DNA of 60,000 bases from Tubiluchus corallicola (taxonomy: Eukaryota > Priapulida > Priapulimorpha > Priapulimorphida > Tubiluchidae). The notes under the pieces were generated by a model, which was not told the origin of the DNA, made no database searches, and saw only the letters and a list, made by a program, of their open reading frames with translations. The stretch spans positions 126,001 to 186,000 of the forward strand of contig JAQGDQ010000218.1 in assembly GCA_030141605.1 (NCBI GenBank), in the 5' to 3' direction. This document shows positions 24,101 through 57,415 of the stretch, in pieces (position 1 is the first letter of the stretch; each line of letters begins with the position of its first letter). Both the position numbers and the translations under genes were made by a program.

Positions 24101-27100
24101 GGACCCATGTCGGTACAATACTTATATATGTATATAGCAGATATTGACATCGTTTTTTTAAACGCTCTCCGAACGGAGGCCGCGAGTCGTACAGAGACGT
24201 ACCATATATTACTGGATTAGCAATGAAACACAGTATAAGATGTACTTTGTTGAAAAATTTTTCTAAGTGTTTGCTTAACCTAAAATAACTGAGCTTTGGC
24301 AAATTGCATAAACGAGATGTTTCCTTTATTATGTAACACTGAAAATGGAACTGTCCTTGTGCTACTAGTGGTAGAGTTGGTGTTTTCTGAGAATTCAAAT
24401 ATGATCGAAATTTTAGAAAGTGTACAATACTGTCATAGTGAGGGCTTTGTTTTCGTTGTTGCCAAATAATGCAGGTGACGACGTCTTATTCTCAGTCAGT
24501 AATGTCCGCCATACTGGCTATCCACGGACAAAATAGATTTCGTCTTTATAGGTTTTATGGTTCTTGAATTATAGTCGAAACAATGTCCAAGATGGCTCTG
24601 CCTCTTGGACATTAATCTTTAGACAGTATGACGCTCAGGCTTCTCATAGGCCAGGTTACGTAACCAATTCCAAAACCGTATAATTTTATTATTAATTATT
24701 TTCAATTCTCATAAAAAATTAGCTGAACTGAGCTTTGATGATATACCTGCTTTTAAATCAGATTTTACCCGTATGTTCAATGTTACCGTTTTATGCATTA
24801 CTATATCATGTGCTTGACGCCAAGTCGACGAAATTTTTGTCTGTTGAGTTCGTCCAGGTATTCCGCTCTGAGCTGTCGAGTTGTACAGACGTTCTCGTGT
24901 CGTAACGATAGTCTAGTAGTTATAGTGTTTGCTTGCAGAAAAGAAATGTGTCAGCATGGTGTATGACGTATATGATAGCTGCTTGTTAACGATGACACTT
25001 ACCTGTTACCGATGATACTTACCTGATGCTCATGATATTTATCTGACACTGATGGTACTTATCTGTTGTTGCTGAGTATGATGTATTATGTACACCCCTG
25101 CACGACTTACCCCCTGTTTACACAGCGTTTAAACGAAACCATGTCGATACCTGCTACCATATAAGTATGGTACCGACATGTCCAGAAAAACGGCCGTAGC
25201 GTGGCAGGCCTGTGGCCACGGCGACTGTGTGGCACATCATTGGATAGAGATTTGAGAGGACATCACCACTGAGCGTCATCGTGGTTGGTGGCGCTTCTTG
25301 TAGGAGTAACCGCTAATCAAAGACGAACTTATTTTGACTATTTTCTGGTCATAACTCAGGCGCGCCAAAGGTCATGAACCGAAATTGTAAGCTGAGATGC
25401 TCTCTACCCTAGCTACAAGTACACCAAATTTGGTGGTATAGCTCTGTCTAGTTTTTGAGTCATTCCAAAAAGATGCGTATCTCGGAAACTAAACATTGCA
25501 AATAACAGCAGATTTTGAATGTAAAATTTTCGGTCGTACATCTTTTTATTGCCATTTTTTGGCTAAGCAAAACTGGACTCGCGATTTTGGCGCAAAAAGC
25601 AGACTGGCGAAAAAGTAGAGTGGCAGAAAGATAATTAGCGAAGTGGAGGATTACCGAATTTACCGACCTGCCATGAGATACAATGCAAGTTGCTTTAAAA
25701 AACTGGAATCTTTGCTTTATAATTAGAAGGCAGAAGAAAAAACTAATTTTTTTGTCCGTTTACCGTCCATTATATTGTGTAAATTAATGTATTTTGTAAA
25801 ACTGTTTCCCTAGGTTTGTTGCTGAGTCTGTTCGTTGGCTTCTTGCCAGTCAGCAACATGAAAAGGCCAAGGTCATCATTCAGCAAGCTGCCAAGGTTAA
25901 TGGAGTTACAATACCTGAAGAACTTTACCTACAAGTAACTATTTACATTACAGTGATTTATGTAGTTTCTCCCCGAAATATTTAGTATAATAACGATTGC
26001 GGTAATTCTAGTTGATGTATGCGTAGGGCCAAGCATCATGGTTTACCTGGACATTTCAAGTTCAAAAACTAACAACGAGGACAAAAGATAGACGACTGTC
26101 TGAGTCAATCATTCATTGACTGCGCTTCTGATGTACAGTTTGATTTAGTAATTTGATAATTTGGCAACTTGTCATATCATGATTTTGTGCACTACAATTA
26201 GAATTATCTTCTAGCAACAAATGATACTAAAATGTTATTAATATCACGATTAATTAAAAAATTTCTGAGCAGCAACTGGTCTGGTGGTCTGAGTATACGT
26301 ATCTGACTACTTGCATAGGTCTATATGCATATACTGTCGTACAGTATTCATTATTTTTAGGCAGCTCAAGAAGCGTATTCGATGAAAGAAACTGCTTCCA
26401 TCAGTATAGCTGATATCTTACGCTCAAAGACGCTGCGGCTTTTGACATTGAACTTGTTTTATGCTTGGTATGTCTTATTGATGCATTTTTTGACGTGACG
26501 AAAATTAATAGTTTCTTGGGTTTAAACACTACTACGCTATACTTACCTCATATTTAGGCATACGCTTAGGTTTTCTCTGATACTTATTTAGACATGCACT
26601 TAGGTTTTGTCTCATAGTTAGGTGTAAGGATAATTTTATTCAGGAAACCATAGTGCATAAAATCGTTGTGCGCCATGATATTTTTGGACCTACTCCAGGA
26701 ATGGGGCCCAAGTGGTCAGTCCTGTCACGCGTCGTCGTTGTTATCGTCGTCCATGTTGTTGTTGATTGTGGATACAATCAAAAATTGCTGCACGTGCCGC
26801 ATATCCATTTGTTGAACGTTTTGCAGGAATATGTTCCAGCTATCCATTATTTAGATTCTTGTTCTAGATTTCTACAAAATTGTTTTAGCAGACTTGCTTA
26901 ATTTATACCGAGTGGCTCGGTTTGATGATCTAACTCGCAGCTCAACTCACTTTGAAAGCTAAGTTGGCTGTAGAACGTGCTTGGTAGGATTAAGCCTTTT
27001 AATTTCTCTTAAGAAGCTGTACCTAGAAGAATGACTAAATTTCTTTGGAAACGAAGTGCTAATTATCCGCATTAATCAATGTTCTTCTGCTGACGCCATT

Positions 27101-29764
27101 TTTGTCACTGCTATTGCTAATTTTGTGGTGTTGTTACCCATTTTTCTTGTCATCATTAATGGTAAATGCTAATTTTAGGTTCATCAACAGCGCCATCTAC
27201 TATGCTTTAACACTCAACACTACTGACCTTGGTGGCGACCTATACATGAATTTTTTCTTGTCCGGTATAGTGGAAATTTTTGGATATGGTGCAGCCATGT
27301 TTTCCATGGAGTGGATAGACAGGAAGAAGCCCATTATAACTTTCATGATTGTGGGAGGAATTTCCTGTTTGCTCATTCCATTTCTTGTCAAAGGTAGGCC
27401 TGTCTACATCTATGCCATGAGTTTTGTTTACCCAAGAGAGAGGTAGGCATGTAGTTTGTAGCTTCAAAGCAGTTGCCGATATATTTTTTGTTTCTTGATT
27501 CCGAAAAAATTATAGAACTCAGTTGGACCGCTTTCTCGCGTTAGACTAATTAATTCTAAGCTATGAAAATTTGGATGGCAAGTGACAATTATAGATTTTT
27601 TATTAGCTGTGCTAAAATTAGAATAACCTATACCTATATGTGCGACTGTCTCATTGAACAATAATGTCTGAACAAGAGTGAACGTAGACTAGCAAACTCC
27701 ACACAGGCCTACTAAAATAAGCATAATCATAACGCCTGTAATTCAGATAATTCTACGTCTTGTACAAGAGAAGCATTTAGGATCTAACGGTGTACAAAGT
27801 AGCACTGCTGTAGGGTACATACACTAAAACAACGTTACGTGTCGTGTGCAAAGAATATCATCTTCCAATACGATATCTTACACTAGTTCAAACTGTATTT
27901 CTTCAAAAAGTTATAATATTCAGGAAGTTTGTTATTTTTTCGAAGATATCTTTGTATTCGTTAAAAAAGGACTCTTTAATTTTTCAGTAAATACTCCCGC
28001 TGCCATTACAGTTGGTATGATTGGAAAGCTATCCATCTCTGCTTCCTTTGGCGCCATCTATGTGTACACAGGGGAGTTGTATCCCAGTTTATTCCGCAAT
28101 ACTGGTTTAGGATCATGTGTTATGTCTGCCAGATTTGGAGGGCTTGTTGCTCCGTTTATAATGCTAACGGTATGCATTGCAGAAAAATAATAATACAAAA
28201 ATGCAAAGCTAGTTATACGCAAAAAATATTGACAGCTTTTCTACACACGAAATTATAAAAGAGAACGAAACCGACTTGTGATATCTTTTTCCTTCCCGTT
28301 AGATGTAAATAAACAAGAAGAGCATGTCGATTTGCGGCGCTGCAGTATTGAATTATACTGTTTGCCAAATCATGAACATGATGTGATTTCTTCAGAGATC
28401 ATCTAAATCATGAATATGACGTGATTTCTGTGATTTCTTCAGAGATCATTTAAATCACGAGTATGATGTGATGTCTGTGATTTTTTCAGAGATCATCTAA
28501 ATCATGAATATGACGTGATTTCTGTGATTTCTTCAGAGATCATCTGTCAGTTTAACTGCGGTCTTTGGGCGAGTGTTAACTTCTTAGTTTCGACACGTCT
28601 TAACAAGATAATAATAACGAATATATTAATGTTGAAAAATGACAATTCCTTTTTTTCACTATATCAGTCCAAATCAACTCTATATAATGTTTGATATCAC
28701 AAATACATTGTAAAACGCAATAAGACTATAAAATTATTGCTAGCCGATGAAAAATGTGAAGAATGTAGCTCGCCATACAACTACCGCTAAAATCATAGTA
28801 AAATGAGCAAAAATTCGAAATCTGCCACCTAAAAACTGGGAAGCTGTTGGTGATCCGCAAGAAGAAGAGAAGTCCAGTCACTCATAAATTCATCGCCAAA
28901 ATGTGCTACCAAATTTTTCTGTTGTATATGCATTTGTGAAAATGACTTTTTGATGACCTTTCACCTTTAACGTCCAATACTGTTCACAGTGTTCAGCCTA
29001 AATTCTTTTCAGGGACAGGTGAAATCTTACATCCCTTACGTGATATTCTGCGGTATTTCTTGTACAGCTGCTCTTTTGCTAATTATAATACCGGAAACAA
29101 AAGGCAAGGATTTACCGGATACTTTGCTGGAGAGTGAACAGTTGGTGAAAACGTAAGAATGACAGATTTCTCTTTTTGTGTAACTGCATATCGTTAATAA
29201 CATTTTCTGCAAACTTGCTCATATATCACTAAGAATCTTGCAACTCCTCGATGCTGCCTTAGAACCTTCAAGCGCTTCTTTGCGTTCTACTTTTTTTGTA
29301 ATATGTCGTCTGCTATTTTCTTTTAACAAACATCTACTGCTAATGTTGAGTAACCACAAAAGCCCTTCAGTGTTTAAGTTTATATTGCCTGGTTTGTAAC
29401 TCTTGAAGTGTATTGTGATCAGTATGTTTTCGGCGTAATATTTCATAGATCTTAAACATACAGGCAGTATAAGATTATTTTAATGCAACTAATACATACT
29501 CCAGACAGACAGAGATACGCCTGCATATGTTGTACAAATATAGATATGCATCTAATAAATACAACAAGTCACATTTCGCATTTTATAGTTGTTGATAATT
29601 ATTCTAAACGTATTATACGTACACTGCATTGCAAAAAATAGCTTTATAGTTAAGAAATTTCGTCATGTTCTTTACTTACGTATATCTCTTTTGTTTTATA
29701 CAGAAAATCCAAATCGGAGACCAGCAAAGCTATAGCAAACGACAAGCCGGAGATAAAAGCCTAA
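20971..29764 (+). CDS. SLC22A-like: SLC22-family organic ion transporter, complete 11-exon gene
   Basis: A 12-helix major facilitator superfamily carrier that would move organic cations, anions or zwitterions across the plasma membrane. Exons: 20971-21113, 21440-21638, 22163-22266, 22366-22520, 22711-22879, 25814-25934, 26361-26467, 27179-27393, 27988-28169, 29013-29152, 29704-29764. All introns are GT..AG and the joined frame is 531 codons, typical for the family. Family hallmarks: first helix from about residue 20, a cysteine-bearing extracellular loop 1, STVSEWSLVCDR (about 109-120), the MFS loop GAFSDKFGRKK (144-154), AESVRWLLAS in the large cytosolic loop, YTGELYPSLFR (about 431-441) and PETKGKDLPDT (about 492-502). 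The first ATG fits because helix 1 follows at once. Loop 1 is somewhat short, and substrate class (cation versus anion) cannot be decided from motifs alone. A 2.3 kb foldback element sits in intron 5 and a minisatellite in intron 9. Confidence 0.93.
21440..21638 (+). CDS. SLC22A-like: SLC22 exon 2
   Basis: Residues 48-114, extracellular loop 1. It contains the CFIP start, further cysteines in NCLMY and IPCEKW, and ends STVSE, where the next exon adds WSLVC. It ends in phase 0. Confidence 0.9.
22163..22266 (+). CDS. SLC22A-like: SLC22 exon 3
   Basis: Residues 115-149: WSLVCDRSFLRAL, transmembrane helix 2 and the first half of the MFS loop (GAFSDK). The final Lys codon is split across the 99 bp intron. 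Confidence 0.92.
22366..22520 (+). CDS. SLC22A-like: SLC22 exon 4
   Basis: Residues 149-201: FGRKK completes the MFS signature loop, followed by helices 3 and 4. RFLIGATCSGIYVVAF is the usual R-x-x-x-G motif of helix 4. Confidence 0.92.
22711..22879 (+). CDS. SLC22A-like: SLC22 exon 5
   Basis: Residues 201-257: ELVGRSRRN cytosolic turn, helices 5 and 6, ending LPLTW with the Trp codon split (tg|g). The following intron is the largest in the gene, at 2.9 kb, and hosts the foldback element. Confidence 0.92.
23310..23560. repeat. Minisatellite, unit about 16 bp, at the left end of the foldback element
   Basis: About 14-15 copies of a unit close to ctttttcgccagtcta, with cgtcag, cgctag and tgccag variants. 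It opens Ser/Phe-rich frames on the plus strand that have no gene-like features. Similar units in inverted orientation occur at about 25600-25640. Confidence 0.85.
24985..25075. repeat. Short tandem repeat inside the foldback element
   Basis: About four copies of a unit of roughly 21 bp resembling cttacctgttaccgatgat, with variants tgatgctcatgatattta and tgacactgatggtactta, in the middle segment next to the right arm. Confidence 0.55.
25814..25934 (+). CDS. SLC22A-like: SLC22 exon 6
   Basis: Residues 257-297: FVAESVRWLLASQQHEKA, the conserved start of the large cytosolic loop, then a charged helix ending in PEELYLQ at phase 0. Confidence 0.92.
26361..26467 (+). CDS. SLC22A-like: SLC22 exon 7
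   Basis: Residues 298-333: the rest of the cytosolic loop (SIADILRSKTLRLLT) and the start of helix 7 (LNLFYAW). The Trp codon is split at the exon end. Confidence 0.9.
27179..27393 (+). CDS. SLC22A-like: SLC22 exon 8
   Basis: Residues 333-405: helices 7-9, with an NTT sequon at residue 346 and the cytosolic EWIDRKK turn that mirrors the first-half MFS loop. Confidence 0.92.
27988..28169 (+). CDS. SLC22A-like: SLC22 exon 9
   Basis: Residues 405-465: helix 10 (GMIGKLSISASFGAIYVY), the strongly conserved TGELYPSLFRNTGLG turn, and helix 11 ending APFIMLT. Confidence 0.92.
28367..28545. repeat. 47 bp minisatellite in SLC22 intron 9
   Basis: About four tandem units built around atcatgaatatgacgtgatt, tctgtgatttcttcag and agatcatctaa. 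The first unit is about 10 bp shorter. The copies are quite similar, suggesting recent amplification. Confidence 0.8.
29013..29152 (+). CDS. SLC22A-like: SLC22 exon 10
   Basis: Residues 466-512: helix 12 and the cytosolic PETKGKDLPDTLLE signature found at the end of SLC22 carriers. Confidence 0.92.
29704..29764 (+). CDS. SLC22A-like: SLC22 exon 11 (terminal coding exon)
   Basis: Residues 512-531: a hydrophilic Lys/Ser-rich cytosolic tail (KSKSETSKAIANDK) ending in TAA at 29762-29764. Confidence 0.88.
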
Positions 29765-30145
29765 TAAGATCTGCTGTCTGAAAAGTAATGTCATTATTAT
29801 TTAGTGTCCAAATCCCAGAGTTAAGTAACATTAAAGATAAAGTTTGTGGCTGGCAATGGATGACATGACTAACTGCGCCAGAAAAAATGAATCGGAGGCT
29901 TGAGGCATTTTCGCAGTTTTTCGAGCAACTAGTTCTATGACAGATTCCAGTTGTTTTTCTTTAAAACAGTAAATTTTGGTTTGTTATGTTCTTTTTTTAT
30001 GGAAATACAATTTTAAACGTAACATTTTTTAAAAAGTTCAGGAAAAGTATTACAACAAAGTATTTTCTTGTGTATGAAATATGTGTAGACCATATTCATT
30101 GTTATTCTGTTAAATTTTTATGCATTTGTCTTGTATTTTTGTTTT

Positions 30146-30151
30146 ATTAAA
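30146..30151 (+). terminator. Possible SLC22 polyadenylation signal (ATTAAA)
   Basis: The common variant hexamer ATTAAA lies 382 bp after the SLC22 stop. Another ATTAAA is at 29830-29835. No AATAAA is seen directly downstream of the gene, so the true site is uncertain. Confidence 0.25.
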
Positions 30152-32640
30152 GAATATACAGGTAATAATATTTTTCTGGGAGACCTTGTATTTTATCGAC
30201 ACACTCTCGTGATATTTGCAAACTATATCTAAACATGATAAATGTACTTGTAAACACAGGTTCTTTGGGTTAAAGAAAACTGTCTTGGTTTCGCTAATGT
30301 AATTCGTAAATTCTTTTGTATGCACTTGTGGCAGTTGTTACGTTGATAGAACGAAAGACACCAACTACCAGGTACAAGAAAATTTTTATTTTCTGCTGAA
30401 CTCTAGAAAACTGTGACGAAACCAACACGTATCACAACTTTGAAGTTGTGGATTCTACCATTGCGAGAATTACACTAGGATGCCGAGGGCATACCTATTT
30501 CACAAACACTTTAAAGCTGCTCTTGAATATCATTAATTAAACGCTTTGAATATTTTCTGTCGTTTCAATAATATATGATTAGTGTTAAGTACATTAATTA
30601 AAGATGACAAATCTCAAGAGAGCTCTTTCATGTTACGTCATTATTACAATTGTTACCTATTCTTACAGGCTACTAGTTTCAGAACGTCACATGTGAGAAG
30701 AAGTACAACGCGATTCCTATTATGTAATGCTCTTTCATTGCCTGTTTTTATTAAGAATTATCAGGGCAACATTACCCATTTTTACAGCTGCTATTCAAAT
30801 TAACTTTAGTTATTGATGTTTAAGCAACTAAGAAATGAATGATAAACCCAATAACGCATTGTCGATTTTCCCAGCTTATTATTAGTTTCCCTAAGGGAAT
30901 TATTAATTATGACAAAGATTTAGAAATTAGAAAATTGGTTTTAGAAAATGAAAACGTAAAGAAGAAAAAGTACGCCAGTAGCAACAGCAGTTAATTTCTA
31001 CAGTTTGACAAATTTCTGTATGAATTATGATCATGGCTTATTAACAGATTATTAGCGTTTGTACTTTGCTCTCTCTTACGATAGTCCACTCACATCAATC
31101 TAAGCAGTGCCGTGAGTCGTGGGGCGTACTTTGCGGGTACGCATATCATAACGTTCATGTGTGCTTCATGGCTTTATTATTGTTGCAAACACTGATCAAA
31201 TATATTCTGACAAACCAGTTTCATGTTGTAGTCTCGTTTTAGTCCCAAATTTTGTTTTTTTCTGGCTTTTCCAATTTTTGTTCTAATTCTGGATTGACGA
31301 AAGAGAAAGTATTGCCTCCTAAGAATGACGTTGGCGCTTGTTTGCTTAGCTTTATTATACATGCGCACGCCGACTGAAATTTGCAGATAACATAATTATT
31401 ATGTAGGACTGTGTATTTTAAAACAGACCTACTTGCTTTATTAAGTCGTGAATCTTAACATTGCGCTTATACTGACATAAAAACTGCTGTTGAGATTTGT
31501 TTTCTAAATTTAAATAGATTATTTGAGAAACCTTAACGTAATGCTATGAAAGAAACAAAGTGATCATAATTATGGGTGATTAGAACATGTTGATGGCCTA
31601 AAATTGGAATCTTACTCGAGCATTCGCAACTGATAGTTGGACCTATTATATAAGGTAAATAGACATGATAGTGACCAACTGGTCTAAGATGTAATTTGGA
31701 ATGTTTCATTGGTTTGTGTAGCGCAAAATTCTACTTTATGCCTTGCTGATATTTAGACAGCTCTGCATGCCAGAAAAATGAAACACGATCTGCAAGAGTT
31801 CTCAACTTTTTTAGATTTGTAACCAACCTTTTTTGTTCTACAAATTTCCCCAGAGGCATGCCCTCTGATAATGTGGAGTATACCATAATAATTGTTTATA
31901 AGCAAATTTTTTATTTGTTCATATTCTAATGCCCTATTATAAGGTAAACAGACTAAAAAATTTATTTGTATCCCAGATTTGTGCATATACTGAAAGTTAC
32001 AAAGTATGTATAGAAGTGATAATTAAGCATTGGAGAAAATTTACTTTGGCTAAATGCATGATCATTACAATCATACATTGGCTAAATGCGTGATACTTTG
32101 TAAGCTTTCAAATGAATTTATAAAGCAGACTAAATTTCCGCGGCGGAATCTTTTTGGTCTCGCTGATATATCTCTGCACTAATTGAAATATCAGAACATT
32201 TTGACCATGGCTTAGTTGTGGATTACCAGGTATTTTATCCTGTAAATTGAGATCATTAGAATTAACAGTTACAGTTACATATAAATAAATTATAAACTTT
32301 TTGATAAAGATTGATGCAGTATACAAATGGCAATCGAGCAGATAATAGTTAACCTTTTCAGTATGATATTCACACAAAAATGTTACTAATAGTATTCCCG
32401 GTAGTGTCCTTACAACCACGGCTGCGTAGATGATAATTAAGTTGCGAAAAACCAATTCTTAATCTAGTGTGATGGATTGCTTTGGAGAATTTCCACTTGA
32501 CGCAAAGAAAAATAATCTACATTTCTTAATGAAATATAGAAATAGAATTAATAATGAAAGAGACAAATATCTCTATTTCGAACAATTAGGTAAATGAGGT
32601 AACAATTCATACAAAAATAAAGCTGATATTCAATTAACAA
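30152..32640. other. Intergenic stretch, nothing recognised
   Basis: AT-rich DNA between the SLC22 gene and the LINE relic. Several frames of 60-115 codons exist on the minus strand, without domains or splice-supported partners. Confidence 0.45.
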
Positions 32641-32649
32641 TTTTATAAA

Positions 32650-33460
32650 ACATGTTTCTATCATTGCTATCTATACATAATTGGCGCATTCAAGAATAGA
32701 TATAACGACTGCTTTGTAAAGATGCTCAAGTACAGGACGCGGAATATAACAAGAGATTTTCTTTAAAACATCAACACGCAATTCAGCTTTCTCAGCATTG
32801 ACTTTAACATGTGTATCCCATTTTAAATTCGATTGCAAGTACTTATATATTATGAGTGTTTACCCAATCTAGTTGTCTATTATTAAGATACAAATTAGTA
32901 TAAGCGGGCAAATTATATTTATTGCTTAAATAACATGACTTTGGATTTGGTACATTAAATGTAACATTCTATTGAAAAGCCCCCTGTTCCGATAGATCTT
33001 CAGTGACTGTTTGACTTGTTCTTGTACAGCTTCGAGTAAAGTAATATCGTCTGCAAAGAGCCGAATATCACTTTGGATCTATCATATTAAATCGTCAATA
33101 AATACTAAGAGTAAAATTGGTCATAATATCGAGCCGTCTGGTACACCTGCATTAATAGGACCAAATTCAGATGATTTGCCATTGATTATAACTCTTTGCT
33201 GACGGCCTAGTTTAATTCAAAAATCTACACCTTATGCCAAAATCATCAAAAACCTTGGAAATATCTAGAAAGGTAGCTAAAGCATTCCTACTCTTATCTA
33301 AACTAGTTTTCTGAGTAATAGATAAAAGCAGATAAACAGTACCGTCGTTTGATTTAAAGCCAGAGAATTTACCAGTTAATAAACTATTATCTACAAGTAA
33401 ATAATTGTACAAGTATTTGTAAAATACTTTTCCAAAGAGTTTTGGTGTGCAGGGTTGTGC
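32650..33460 (-). pseudogene. Decayed non-LTR reverse transcriptase (jockey/CR1-like), minus strand
   Basis: Reading the minus strand from 33412 down gives LDISKVFDDFGI (the LDxSKAFD box), GVPDGSIL..PILL (degraded QGSILGPLLF box, with a stop inside), FIDDL, LFADDITLL (intact catalytic Asp pair, about 33020-33050), then LKWDTHV and a distal P..LEHLYKAVVISILECANYV block ending near 32650. Several in-frame stops and small gaps make it a dead copy. The LFADD motif and order of blocks match RNA-directed DNA polymerases of jockey/CR1-type LINEs. Confidence 0.8.
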
Positions 33461-34052
33461 AGGATTGGGTTAATTAAACTTTCATTAATTTTTAGTAATG
33501 ATAACTTTTCCTCGCCATAGAAGATCAGACGTCAGACCACAATAAAGCGATAAAATCGGCAAATAAGACAAGTAAGCCATATGCGATAAATTTTATTTAC
33601 TTTTGTGGGAAGTCTGTATAAAATACAATATAGTAGCTGACCAGCGATGATTTATTATCTTTTGTGTGGGCAGACGTTTAATAACTGGAGTTGATTTCAA
33701 ACTCACCTTTCACCTTTTTTGACTCAAGGTCCTTTGTCATGAGGTCCGGCCCGACTGATCCAGCTGACACGGATACGTTGATACGACTGAAACCAGATCA
33801 CTTGAACCCGGTCACCTAAGTGACCCGGTTTGATAAAAATTTGGCACAATTTCGTACAACATATTTGCAAAGAAAAATGAACACTCCAATAACATGCGAT
33901 TAAGCGGTTTGTGCATTTGTCCGCATGTCTGCTTCTTACTTGTTTTTTATTTCATTGATTTTTATTTGTTGTGTGGTTGGTTAGTCAGCTAATGCTTTAA
34001 CATTCTATAACAAAGCTACGAGAACGTTCTATAACTTGTTTAAAAGCACAAA

Positions 34053-57415
<23,363 letters not shown>

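Larger units (their letters stand above)
23310..25642. mobile_element. Foldback-type element with long asymmetric inverted repeats, in SLC22 intron 5
   Basis: The left arm (about 23310-24210) and right arm (about 25070-25642) are inverted copies of each other. Collinear matching blocks include the outer TTCGCCAGTTATC/GATAATTAGCGAA, cgagtccagttttg.. matched by caaaactggactcgcg, gagatacgcatcttttt matched by aaaaagatgcgtatctc, tagctagggtagag matched by ctctaccctagcta, and gccacagccacagg matched by cctgtggccacggc. The left arm is longer because it starts with a 16 bp minisatellite (23310-23560) that has only two or three copies on the right. No transposase frame was found, so it is non-autonomous. 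No obvious target-site duplication was identified. Confidence 0.75.

Noticed and set aside
26653-26901. Val-rich 82-codon frame in SLC22 intron 7
   Set aside because: Its centre is a gtcgtcgtt/gttgttgtt simple repeat, and the surrounding exons join correctly without it.
27200-27467. Two minus-strand frames of 63 and 75 codons
   Set aside because: They are antisense shadows of SLC22 exon 8.
28367-28545. Regularly spaced repeats resembling a CRISPR array
   Set aside because: Units are contiguous without unique spacers and lie in an intron of an animal gene.
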